64,000 nt of DNA. Source: Quillaja saponaria. Lineage: Eukaryota > Streptophyta > Magnoliopsida > Fabales > Quillajaceae. Under the pieces are notes generated by a model. The model was not told the DNA's origin. It made no database searches and saw only the letters and a list, made by a program, of their open reading frames with translations. The position numbers were made by a program, and so were the translations under genes. Shown piece by piece: positions 36,390-47,879 of the stretch (its first letter is position 1; each line of letters opens with the position of its first letter). The stretch spans positions 11,222,001 to 11,286,000 of the forward strand of contig CM055612.1 in NCBI GenBank assembly GCA_029379385.1. The letters run 5' to 3'.

Positions 36390-38090
36390 ACTGCTATCAT
36401 AATATAAACCCAGTTCCTTTATATTAGAGGTTCACTTTTAAAACTAATCAACCAATATTAAGTGGAGAGACCTATCTACTTAAATGTATTATGAAGTCTT
36501 ACTATGTTAGCGAGTTACTACATGGACAATTTACATTCCCATTTGGAGCCATTACTGAGAAGTTGTAAAAGCATTCGGGAATGGTCTCGGAGATGTTGCT
36601 AATGGAGATGTCTAAGATTTTTATATATTTCAGCTGACATATTTGCAATGGTATTCTTCCATAAAACTGATTGGACCTAAGGATAAGAAAATCTAAATAC
36701 GATATCTCCCCAATCCAAAATAGTATTTCTCCAAACAACTTACTGTCACCCAAAGCGAGTAATTTTAAGATTTTATAATTTTGTATAGACGAAGGCAATT
36801 CTCCAGACAAGCTATTGTTGCTTAAATCCAATATCCTGAGATTACTGAGATTGCCAAAAGAACTTAGAATTTCACTTGACAGAGTATTGTTTGCCAAGTT
36901 CAGAACGTCTAATCTCTAATTTTTTATTAACCATATTGAAATCTTTCCTGACAAATTATTGTTTGTCAATTTCAGAGTGAAAAGGTTTTGATATTGCACT
37001 TGGAGAATCTTTCCAAATAACATGTTATCTAACTAGTCAATGAAAGATATAACTAATCTGGTTGCCCTCTAATGAGCTCTGCATGCACCCTTAAGTTTCC
37101 AATGAGCTCATCAAATTTCTCACTAATGTTGTCATAATCCATATACAAATGACGCAAGACACATAAGTTTCCCCTGGATTTTGGAATGCTACCCTCAATT
37201 CAGAATATCTCAGGCATAGATATTGAAGAGAAAGGAGAACGTCGTCAATTGCATCTGGAATTGAACCTTGTAATAGGATACCAACTTTACATGAGACTTT
37301 TACCAATGTCGAACAACCATTATTATATTAAAGAAGATGAGGAATTATTCTAACTGAGATAAAGTCTTTCAAGAAGAGATGATGAAGTATTATTAACATA
37401 TGAAGAGATGACAACAAACTCACATCTTGAATTCCACAAGCATCTAAGGACAAGATTTTTAGAGAAGAAAGCTCTTTCAAGACACACAAATTTGGTTATT
37501 TTCACTCAATCCAATGATCTTTAAAGAAGAAAGACTAAAGAATGACTCAAGATTTTTACTATTTTGAAAATAATTTTTGCCACTTTTTAAATATTGTAGT
37601 GCTAAAAGGTTTCCAATTAACTTAAGAGGGAAACAGTCTGCAAAAAAGAGAGATTAGAGATCAAGATAAATGAAGTTGGCACTGAGAAAACTAAAGGATT
37701 TTGAGATATCTAATTGATAACGAATCATTGCAGCTCAAATTCAAAACTTTATAGATACTTCAATTCAATCAACGAGTGACTAGTTTTCCTCTCATAGTTG
37801 GCGAATTCTCATAATCAACTTCAGAATAATTTTTAATATTTAAATTGAGCACACTTATGTGACATGTTTGGTTATTGCATTCAATTCCACGCCACTTATA
37901 ACATTTTCTCTTGTTATCTTTCACTCCCAAGAGGAAAGATGACCAACTTTATTTATGAGATCGTCTTTTATTTTGAGGAGTGTTTCTCTCTCATTCTCTA
38001 TGCAATATATTTCAACTTCTCCAAACACTGAATTGGACACAACATGATCCAATAGCATGAGGAAAAGTAATTAAAGAATAGTGCAAAAAG
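36390..38090 (-). pseudogene. Second LRR receptor-like protein copy, heavily eroded
   Basis: Minus-strand similarity to the 23-26 kb RLP runs from the N-terminal cap (~37850-38040, including the CATTTTCTCTTGTTATCTTT block) through the LRRs. The best stretch, 36502-36897, reads SFGNLSNLRILDLSNNSLSG, then ELPSSIQNYK, FLILRSNQFYGRIPLQICQL and ISETIPECFYNFSVMAPNG. The C-terminal region is nearly gone: only a short piece at ~36390-36460 matches the membrane and tail end, and the last LRRs and cap are deleted. Stops and indels are many. Its upstream region (~38215-38315) still matches the promoter of the first copy. It is clearly non-functional. Confidence 0.85.
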
Positions 38091-39032
38091 AGTTCATGGT
38101 ATTATAATAGTACTCTTCATGACCATATCTTGGTGACTAACACAATGACAAAAAGTAGAAATATATAAAAGTTTTTTTTTTTTTTAGTTAGTTGAGTTTA
38201 TGAAGCAAAGAAGTGCACTAGTATCCATTTACATTGCTACAAGCTGCATGAAAAGAAAATAATAGAAATTTAGGCAAAAAATGAATAGCATGAATTGATT
38301 AAGTCATGATTTATACTTAATTTGGTAATCCTTTCTGTACGTTAGTAGCACGAGCATGGCCAATGGCCAATAAAAATAATGGAAGACTTGTAAGATAATT
38401 AATGGATCATATACATGGATTTAGAACACAATAATTATAAATACTTGCATACTTGATTAAGCCATAACAACGGAACAGATAAATCCTCAATTACGTGGCT
38501 CAATTATGAGACAGTTAGGTCTTTCTCTCCATACTCTCTATTTACTGGCAGCTTTCAATCGAGTAAGATACGCTTGTGTTGAGAGATAAGAGGGGACCTA
38601 GCTTATTTAACATTAGATAAACTCTAAAAGTCCTCCCATTAAAGACTCCTAAAGTCACTCAGCCTACACTTACTGTTAATCTACATCTAACGGATAAGAA
38701 GAGTGCTTGAGCACTATCCAAAATGATCACATAAAACATATGGGCTTTTACCAGCTCATCTATAGTGAACCAAACCTTAAGCCCTTTTTTTTATTAAAAC
38801 TAAAACCACACAATTAATGACTGCCCACACACATGGAGTTTTTTACATTTTCCCACTTAGACAACATTAATTGTAGTTTTACAATTTTGAAATGTACATT
38901 TTAGAAAACGACTCTTGGGCAATGAATAACTTTTATGTGGCCGCATTTGTAAAAACTTTGGTCCTGAGACGCACTTCAAACAATACAGCCTAATTAAGTT
39001 ATCAACATTGAATCATGGCAATCATTGTGCCA

Positions 39033-41180
39033 ATTAAACGACATAAGACCAATCCATGGTATCTAGATGTGGTAGTGTAGCAAGAAAATAGCATCCAACT
39101 GTGATCAATTTATACTATTTTCATTGTCAGTTCTATGAGTGATTTCATTAAAAGCTGGATGCTTTCAACAAGCACTAGAAATCACATAAGCTTAATTTAA
39201 GCTTGTATGACTTAACCAATATCTTAAGATATCCAACTAGTGTCATTTTGAGACATACCTTCGTATTGACAAAATTGTCATACTTAAGACAAACACCAAG
39301 TCTTAAGATTTTAATGCAATGACATGTCATATAACCATATGTGCACATACAATATTAATCATATAATAACGAAAATAATTATTATTTTCATTAGCATAAC
39401 ACACCATCCAACAAGGATGTAAATAAAACTTGGGTAACAAAATAGCATACAAAATATGATAACTAGTTTGAACAAAACAAAGCAAACTCTCATTATCCAA
39501 AAACATCAAAGGACTCCACAATACTCATGTTATCAACATGACTTTTGAAAACCCCAATCCTAAGTGCCTTGGGTTAAAGGATCTTCCATAAACTGTATCA
39601 ATATGTTCAAACACAATGTCTCATTTTTATTTTATTTTTTACAAAATCCCTCTTCATCGCCTCTTAATACACTGGAAATCTTATTGTTGTTTAAGAAGAA
39701 CACAGTAGAACTATTGTTACAATATATCTTAAGCAATTTAAAATTTGAGATAAATTAAATGACATAAGACTAATCCATAGTATCTAGATGTGGTAGTTGT
39801 AGCAAGAAAATAACATCCAACTCTGATCAATTTATGCTATTTTCATTGTTAGTCCTTCAAATGATTTCATCAAAAACTGGAAGCTTTCAATAAGCACTAG
39901 AAATCACATAAGCTTAATTTAAGCTTTTATGTCTTTCAATATTTCGAGATATCCAACTAGTGTCATTTTGAGATATACCTTCATATTGACAAACCGTCAT
40001 ACTTAAGACAGACGCCAAGTCTTAAGATTTTAATGCAATGGCATGTTTTATAAGCATATACGCACATACAATATTAATCATATCACAATGAAAATTATTA
40101 TTATTTTCATCAACATAACATACCAACAAGCATGTAAATAAAACTTGGGTCACAAAATGCATACAAAATATCCTAACTAGTTTGAACAAAACAAAGCAAA
40201 CTCCCATTAACCAAAAACATCAAAGGACTTCACAATGCTCATGTTATCAACATGACTTTTGAAACCTCAATCTGAAGTGCCTTGGGTTAAAGGATCTTCC
40301 ATAAACTGTATTAATATGTTCAAACACAATGTCTCATTTTTTTATTTTATTTTACAAAATCCCTAGTCATTGCCTCTCGATACACTAGAAATCTTATTAT
40401 TCTTTAAGAATAACACAGTAAAACTATTGTTACAATAGATCTTAATCAGTTTAAAAATTGAGACAAATTAAACGACATAAGACCAATCAATGGTATCTAG
40501 ATGTGGTAGTATAGCAAGAAAATAGCATCCAACTGTGATCAATTTATGCTACTTTCATTGTCGGTCCTCTGAGTGATTTCATTAAAAACTGAAATATTTC
40601 AACAAGCACTAGAAATCACATAAGCTTAATTTAAGCTTGCATGTCTTAACTAGTATCTCGAGATATCCAACTAGTGTCATTTTGAAACATATCTCCATAT
40701 TGACAAAACCATCATACTTAAGACAGACACCAAGTCTTAAGATTTTAATGCAATGACATGTCATATAACTATATGTGCACATACAATATTAATCATATCA
40801 CAACGAAAATAATTATTATTTTCATCAACATAACACACCATCCAACAAGGATGTAAATAAAACTTAGATCGCAAAATAGCATACAAAATATGCTAACTAG
40901 TTTGAACAAAACAAAGCAAACTCCCACTAACCAAAAACATCAAAGGACTCCACAATACTCATGTTATCAACATGACTTTTGAAAAACCCCATCCTAAGTG
41001 CCTTGGGTTAAAGGATCTTCCATAAACTGTATCAATATGTTCAAACACAATGTCATTTTATTTTATTTTTCACAAAATCCCTAGTCACTGCCTCTCGATA
41101 CACTAGAAATCTTATTGTTCTTTAAGAAGGACACAATAGAACTATTGTTACAAAAGATCTTAAGCAGTTTAAAAATCGAG
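39033..41180 (-). repeat. Three tandem copies of a ~715-base copia-derived unit
   Basis: Units start near 39033, 39752 and 40465, each at AAACGACATAAGACCAATC or a variant followed by GGTATCTAGATGTGGTAG. Each contains TTAAGACAGACACCAAGTC, CACACCATCCAACAAG, AAACATCAAAGGACTCCACA, TGCCTTGGGTTAAAGGATC and AACTATTGTTACAATAGATC. The spacing is ~719 and ~713 bases, with about 5-8% visible differences. Unit 2 lacks a few short blocks. Confidence 0.88.
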
Positions 41181-41189
41181 ACAACCACA

Positions 41190-41545
41190 CAAAGATAAGT
41201 TATCATGTTCTTCAACCACATACCATGCTTGTATAGTGAAAGAAGCTTTTGCTGGGACCAATTTCAAGATATAGCTCCCCAATTTAATATGAAAAAATAT
41301 ATCCTGAAGTAGATTTAAGATCTTCTTGGCTACTAGCAAAGTCATTGGATATACCGGTATTCGTTTCGATGTTTGTGTTATCATATTCTTCAACCACATA
41401 CCATACTTGTATAATGAAAGAAGCTTTTGCTTGGAACAATTCCAAGATACAACTCCCCAATTTAACATGAAAAAATATATCATGAAATGCATTTAAGATC
41501 TTCTTGGCTACTAGCAAAGTCATTAGATATACCGGTATTTGTTTC
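41190..41545 (-). repeat. Tandem duplication of the copia RNase H segment (2 x ~180 bases)
   Basis: Two copies, ~41197-41375 and ~41378-41555, share TTCTTCAACCACATACCAT, GAAAGAAGCTTTTGCT, TCTTCTTGGCTACTAGCAAA and GATATACCGGTATT. Both encode the same RNase H stretch in opposite sense to the window. Confidence 0.85.
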
Positions 41546-42145
41546 GATGTTTGTGTTAGTATTCGTTACTATTTATATTCATATTCACGATAATATTCTA
41601 ATTCTAAGTATTTATAAATACTAGCCCTGACAGCATATTAGAGTCACACACTTAAAACTAATCAATTGACATTAGGAAGTGTGAGCCCATATTATTATAT
41701 ATAACGTTTAATCTTCACATCTAAGCAATATGAGAGTTACCACATTAACAATACGCAAACATGAATTACTGAATTTTTCAATTCAAAAATTATAAGAATG
41801 AAACTTTTTTGTTTTTCTTTGAATTGTAAACTCTGATCAAATTTAAAGTTAATAGTAATTTAGTTCCATGGGAATTCATTTAGACATTTAATACAGTCTT
41901 TCAGAATTTAAATTTCCCTATAATGAACCGTCAACTGTGTGGTTTTATTTTCTGGAATTCATATATTTCTTATGAACTTGTGATACTTTGATGGAGACTT
42001 AATAGGTTATAATGTTTACATCTCGTGCTTAATTGTTACAAGTTTTCCAACTCTATATGGAAAAACAAACTCTGTTACAGGGTTTCAGGTTCAATCATGT
42101 CTAATTAACCACAGATTCTTACTTGTGAATGTATGTATGTGTGCT

Positions 42146-42760
42146 TACAGAAAAGTAACGACTTGTGTTGGATGGTGGAGATCTAGTGCAGGGGGAAGAA
42201 AATTTCTGTTGAAACCGTAGACAGATAAATAAAGGATGATGCTTCTGAAAGAACAAGCAACACGGACATTGCTGGTTAGTGTCAAATCTCCTATCACGAA
42301 TTTGACTTTCATTCTTTGTTGGATCTTAACCATCACATACATATAGCCTGTCTCGGCTGATACCTCCCTGTAAATATAGGAATTCATTGTAGTAACAGAA
42401 CAAAAGAAAAACCAATATTCATAAACTTTCGTCCTGTTGACAAAATAAAGGCTCAAGTTGTAGGAAAGAGGAATGTATAACGTTAGACCCAGATCCTAAT
42501 AGCACATGACAATACAAGTAATTCTTATGATCGTTTCATACATAAATTAAGCCGCAGCTAATATAGTACAGAAACCTCTATTTTTCAAATGAAGACTGCT
42601 AGTGTCCCATCTGTTCCTAGAAAACAAAAACGAAATAACCCATTACATCCAAAAAACATCTATTTTTTTCAGTCTGTAGCAGAAAGTAAATATCTCAAAG
42701 CTTTACTAACACTTGTATTTAGCAAAGAGTAAAAATACAAGTGTTAGTAAATCTTTGACT
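42146..42760 (-). repeat. Orphan copy of the RLP 3' flank
   Basis: This block matches 22050-22790 in the same orientation but has no RLP body next to it; AT-rich DNA follows on the right. A third or fourth RLP unit has evidently been lost. Confidence 0.8.
42702..42751. repeat. 19-bp perfect hairpin
   Basis: TTTACTAACACTTGTATTT (42702-42720) is followed after 12 bases by its exact reverse complement (42733-42751). It sits at the right edge of the orphan RLP flank and may mark a rearrangement junction. Confidence 0.8.
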
Positions 42761-44371
42761 TTACTGTATCTTTTACACAACATTGTAGAACCAAAAATGA
42801 ATTTTCTCACGCCACTTTGTTTGAAAAAAAATATATTTGGTGTATTACTCTATATCTACTTAAGTATACTATATATGAAAAAGTAGTTTGGCTTAATGAC
42901 AAAAAATTGATTTCTTTAAATATTTTATAATTTTTTATTATTACATAATTATTTTTAGTTGTTATTTTGCTTCAAATAACTTTTTTTTTCAAGTTTTTCT
43001 CCATTCTAATTGTTTTAAGGATTTTTTCTTTTCTTTTTGTTGCTAATTTCCATCAATATTAATAAATCTATAATTTTTCAATAATTATATGTCAAGAATA
43101 ATTAATATTAAATTTCTCAATTTTTTTAATAAATTTTTAATAATCATACTTTTTTTAGTTCATCTCAAATTTAGGAATTTGTTTTGTGAAAAAATATATT
43201 ATGAATGAAAATATTATTAAGAGTATAGTTTTCATGATTATAATATTATTGTTTTAACTTTTTATTTATAAAAAAATTATAATTTTTCAATAATTTATTC
43301 TAATAGTAGTTAAAATTGAGAGCTAGTTAAGACTGAGCTTCTTTATTTTTTTTTATATGCCATTATGAATTTTTAACTATTACATAGAAATTTTTCATTT
43401 TTTATTTTGCTTTAATAGGTTTTTCATTTTTACCTTCTTTTCTAATTTTTTTTCATTTTAATATTAATAGGATTCTAATTGTTTTATAATTACTAATTTT
43501 TTCTGAATATAAAAGTGGTTTAGTAGAAGAAATTTTTTTAAAATGCCATTGTGAATATATTTTACTATTACATAGATCTTTTTTATTTTGCTTTGAATAG
43601 GCTTTTTAAAACTTTTTTTCTGATTTTTCTTCATTTTAATATTAATAGGATTCTAATTGTTTTATGACTATTAATATTTTTTTCCTAATAATTCTTTGCA
43701 ATATTAATAATTCTAAGTTTTGTGTCATACGGATTGCAAATGAATTTATTTATAATAATTTACATATATGTTTATCAACACTTAATATATATATGAAAAA
43801 AACTATAGTTACTAAAAAATAATATTTTATGTTAGTGATATTAAACAAATAAATAAATCCAATAAAAATTTAATTCATAACATAAATATATTTTTTAAAG
43901 AAAATTTTAAAATGGAAGAAGAATTAACACACAAATATTATAACCATAAAAAATCTTAATATTTTTTTTAATTCATAATATTTATAAAAAAAATTTATTT
44001 ATAAAATTGAGAGAAATAAAAATATATTATAATTATTTGTAAAAAGTATAAGATATAATTAATAAATCTTGGTTTGGTTCGGTTTTTGTGGACATGTCCA
44101 ACATGAATCTTTATTTTGAAGATGATATGGACATGGGTATTTTTATGGGTCGGACCTTAGTTGATCCAGCTCCGGATCGATTCATTGTCATCATAGGATA
44201 TAGTTTTTTACATAAATAACTAGTAAAAATAGAAATGCAAACGGGTAATTGGGTAAGTTTATACACTAGACAAGCCCAATCTTTCATTCCAAACTTCAAA
44301 ACAGAGAACAAAGGCCGCGTGAAGAAAAGAAAAAAAAAACCTAATTAAAATAGGGTCTTCTTATTTTATGT
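42760..44371. other. Very AT-rich spacer
   Basis: No gene. Diverged repeats of a TATTACATAG-TTTTATTTTGCTTT phrase recur about every 170-220 bases between 42930 and 43660. Confidence 0.5.
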
Positions 44372-44792
44372 CCATTGGACACATAATACGAAGTATTTAA
44401 TATATATTTGGTATGTTTATTTTTCTCAAATTTTTTAAGAATATGTTCCTATTTATTAGTTTTGAAGTTTCCGTTTTATATTAGGACACTAATACCCTAA
44501 ACTAAGTTTAATATTTTATTTGAGTTATTATTTGTATTGTAATTTTAATTCTTAAAATCAAAATAAATAAAAAATATATTGAAATAAATCTTCCAAATCT
44601 TAACTCTAATCCTAACCTTAACCCTAAGTTAAATTATATTAGAATAATTACTTAAATAAAATATAGAATTTAGTTTAGAAGTATTAGTGCCCTAATGAGG
44701 ACTCCAAGACTAATAAATAAGAGCGCATTCCTATAAAAATTGAATAAAATAAGAGTATTAAATACTTATTAAATACTCTTTATCATGTGCTC
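44372..44792. mobile_element. MITE-like element with ~100-base inverted ends
   Basis: The left end (ACACATAATACGAAGTATTT, then GTTCCTATTTATTAGT and GGACACTAATACCCTA) pairs with the right end (TAGTGCCCTAATGAGGAC, ACTAATAAATAAGAGCG, AAATACTCTTTATCATGTGC) as inverted repeats. A second inner pair surrounds TCTAATCCTAACCTTAACCC. Total length is about 420 bases with no coding capacity. Confidence 0.65.
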
Positions 44793-44902
44793 AGGGGGTA
44801 TAGAATAGAAAAATCCTTTAAGATATTCCTCCAATGAAAATGGTTTTACATTTTTGTACTCTTGAGTCGTGACACAAAATTTAGGGTTTAAAGAGTCCTA
44901 GG

Positions 44903-45295
44903 GTAGGGTTTTCTTTTTCAATTTCGTTCCTTGTTGTCTTCATGGATACAATGAGGGGAAAACATAAAACAGAGTTTAACATTGCTTAAGGATAACAAGC
45001 TAAGCTAGGGTTTTCTTTTACAATTTCGTTATGGGTTGTCTCCGTGGATACGGCGAGAGGAAAACTCAAAATAGAGTTCAACATTGTTTATAGAGTAGCT
45101 AGGCTAGGGTTTTCTTTTTCAATTTTGTTCCGTGTTGACGTATTGTTTCCGTGGATACAATGAGAGGAAAACTCAAAACAGAGTACAATATTGCTGAAGG
45201 ATAATGCACCTAGGCTAGGGTTTTCTTTTTCAGTTTTGTTCCATTTTGTCTCCGTGGATACAACAAGGGAAAAACACAAAACATTGTTCAACCTA
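44903..45295 (+). repeat. Four-copy tandem repeat of ~98-112 bases
   Basis: Units begin near 44903, 45008, 45106 and 45218, each with TAGGGTTTTCTTTT followed by CAATTTCGTTCC or similar, CCGTGGATAC and AGGAAAACTCAAAACAGAGT. Copies differ at roughly one base in ten. The fourth is cut short. Unit-to-unit spacing is 98-112 bases. Confidence 0.9.
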
Positions 45296-46308
45296 AATAT
45301 TCGAAATAATTTTTTTTTTAAATCTAAATATCCTTAAAAATCTAATATTTTGAAATTTGATTCGAATTTAAAATTTTATTCGTATACGAGTACAGGAATT
45401 CGAAAAGTATATCATTCGAAACTATTTGATTTGAAATCCAACTCTAGCTAAAGCTAGTCTTAGAGAAGATTTTGTGTACATTGAATTTGTGCGCTCCTTT
45501 CTAAGTTCATGTTTGATTAGTTGGGTTTCTTGATTGTTTGAAGTTTTGATTTCTTTTGCTAAATTGTCTTTGCTTTATTTGTCTGCTGCTTCAGTTATTT
45601 TGTATACTTGTTTACAGAGCTTATGCCGTTTAGGCATCTGCTGATAAATTATACTTGCTAGAAAAAGGAAAGGCAAAATGAGAACTGTTTTTCACATTGT
45701 TATTTTGTCAATTTGCCTAGTTGACATACTTTTTTAATTTTGTTCACGTATTCTACAACTAAATGACTTAAAAATTAAATTTAAAGTTCTTTTATTGTCG
45801 TGTCACAGACAGTAAGAGGCAAGTGCTTTGAAACCGAATCAGAGTAGTGGGTTGCACCCGTCTTATTGTCGCATGATTCAGAACCGGAACCTAGGACACA
45901 TATGGCATACCCAAGTAAAAGATTTCGTCAGTACTCAAAAAGTTGGAGCAGACACTCAACCTATATATCAAATCATAAGTAAAACCAAAAAACAAGAACC
46001 TGCATTCACTAAATAATATATAGAGAAGGTAAACGATAAGAATGTGCAGTTGATTAGGTCGATTTAGATTTGATAACTCAAACGATAAATTTTAGATTGA
46101 TAAATATGCTAACCAAATGTTGAATTCAAAAGATTGGGTGATAAAAATTTTGTATCCGCTTAAAATTTTGAATGAGTCAGACGGGTTGGTTGGATCCTGT
46201 TGCATGTAGTGCATCAATTAGGCATCAAACAAGTTATAATAGTTTAAATTACCATCATTCACAACAACACTTCTTGAAGTAAACAGGGCATAAGCTAATT
46301 AAGTCTCT

Positions 46309-46602
46309 CTAGGATCTCCAATGTAGCCAAACTAAGGGTACACAATGGCCAAGAGTGGTACACCAATACTTTTTAAGTACTGTGTTGTAAGTATCATATA
46401 CTTCAGTGTCAATAGAGAAAGCTCCAGCTGAAGATGGATAGGCTGCTGCAATGACTGATGTTGCAACTTGTGGTATAAGAGACCTTGATATGTATTGATG
46501 CCATAGATATGCAAGCTTTTCATTGCAAGGAGGACATAAATATTGAGCATAGTATTCCATAGCATCTCCAATCAAAGAGGCACCTTGGCCATATGTAAGC
46601 AT
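46309..46602 (-). CDS. Orphan exon-like ORF, unknown protein
   Basis: A 97-residue minus-strand reading frame with protein-like composition: GQGASLIGDAMEYYAQYLCP, then CNEKLAYLWHQYISRSLIPQ and VATSVIAAAYPSSAGAFSID. I do not recognise it. Near AAAAAGTATTGG (~46370) the text may switch frame, because the alternative frame gives LKSIGVPLLAIVYP then FGYIGDPRE. It has no clear ATG context or partner exons, so a gene fragment is more likely than a working gene. Confidence 0.35.
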   Translation of the reverse strand: MLTYGQGASLIGDAMEYYAQYLCPPCNEKLAYLWHQYISRSLIPQVATSVIAAAYPSSAGAFSIDTEVYDTYNTVLKKYWCTTLGHCVPLVWLHWRS

Positions 46603-47879
46603 GTCAGCTATTTTAAACTCAGTAGTCTCTTTAGACTCATACCAGTTTTGCTCGGATTAGAATTTGGGAGTTCCCTAATATGTGCGACAAAATTACATTG
46701 GATGTCTGATCTATTTTCTATAGCTATTTTAGACTCAGCTACTTAAAGCTAACTGCGACAACTAAAGTTTTGAAACTAAAATTGTTGTGGAGTAGGATGG
46801 TTAACTGGTTATGTTTTCACTTTTGAGCAGCACCATAAATAACAAAACAAAACAAGATTCTATATCAAAACTATGAACTGTAATAAAAAGTAAGTTATTG
46901 ATCTGAAAAAAAAAAAAAAAAAAAACTGCTATTGAAACAAGACCCTACATGCGATTCTCAGGTATTGGTATAATTTAATCATAAGAAAAAGAATGAAGCT
47001 GTTTAAACTCTTGGTAGTCTGGAAACTTGTGGGAAATGTAATTGGCAAGTTAAAAATTGGTAGGGATTGTAGTTCTAACTGCTGATTAATTAGTATAAAG
47101 TACATAGTTGATTAGCCGTTCTTAACAAGGCCTATCTTAAGATTAACAATGGATAATTCATATAAATATGATACAAGAGGGGTTCGAATGATTTTATAAA
47201 CTGGGAAACAGTTGTTAAGAGTCTCTAACGTTCATCTGTTAAGTTTGGTTCAACTATTAGAAGTAGGCTGAAGGAAATGAAAGAAAGCAGTTGGAAGTCA
47301 GTTGCCATCGAATTGGTGTCTGAAACATGATTAAAACTTACAGGCTAGGGAAGAGTTAGAGAAATTATGACAACGAAAAGAAAAAATTTAACCTTCAGAA
47401 CAAAGGAACTCCTGGAAGGTTTTGCACATGACAGAGCATACAGCTGACAACAGGAATAACTTAAAGCAGATTTGGGTATCAGCTAGTCATGCAATTTGTG
47501 TGACCAAGTCAGATATCATGGCCTCTCTATATTTGCACATTTGAATTCTTGGATTCTGAGAATTTAATAGATTGCCAATTATATGGCGTATTGTGAATTT
47601 TCTGAAAGCATTGCCCCTTTAAAATCTCTAAACTACAAGTAGAAAACAGTTATAGCATCTTTCTTTTTCTGTCATAGTTACCACCAAACAATTGGAGCAC
47701 CACCATGTTATTTTTAGGCTCACCATTAACTTACTGCTTAGAAAGGCAATAGAAGATTTGAATGTGAAATATGGGAATTCAATGGACCTTTTCAATAAGC
47801 CATACCAAGTATATTCTCTTCCCCCATGCTATATATATCATGTATCTTAAAATGGCATATTCCTAGCCAAGCATTCCCT
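46603..47879. other. Intergenic
   Basis: No gene or element identified. A ~22-base poly-A lies near 46903-46924. Confidence 0.5.

Larger units (their letters stand above)
38400..41560 (-). mobile_element. Ty1/copia retrotransposon remnant, 3' part, rearranged
   Basis: On the minus strand ~41169-41530 reads as the copia RNase H region (QEDLKSTSGYIFSYKLGSYI, normally DxxSTSGYxFxLGxxxxSW). Further down, the repeated units carry the pol end: a NSSTVFF.KNNKISS block corresponding to the CDNxAAxFFxKN motif, a DPLTQGT block, and the terminal HVDNMSIVESFDVFG then stop. DNA past the stop, down to ~38400, contains LTR-like sequence such as ATTTTCCCACTTAGACAACA. The reading frame is broken throughout. 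It lies inside the RLP cluster, between the second RLP and the orphan 3' flank. Confidence 0.75.
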
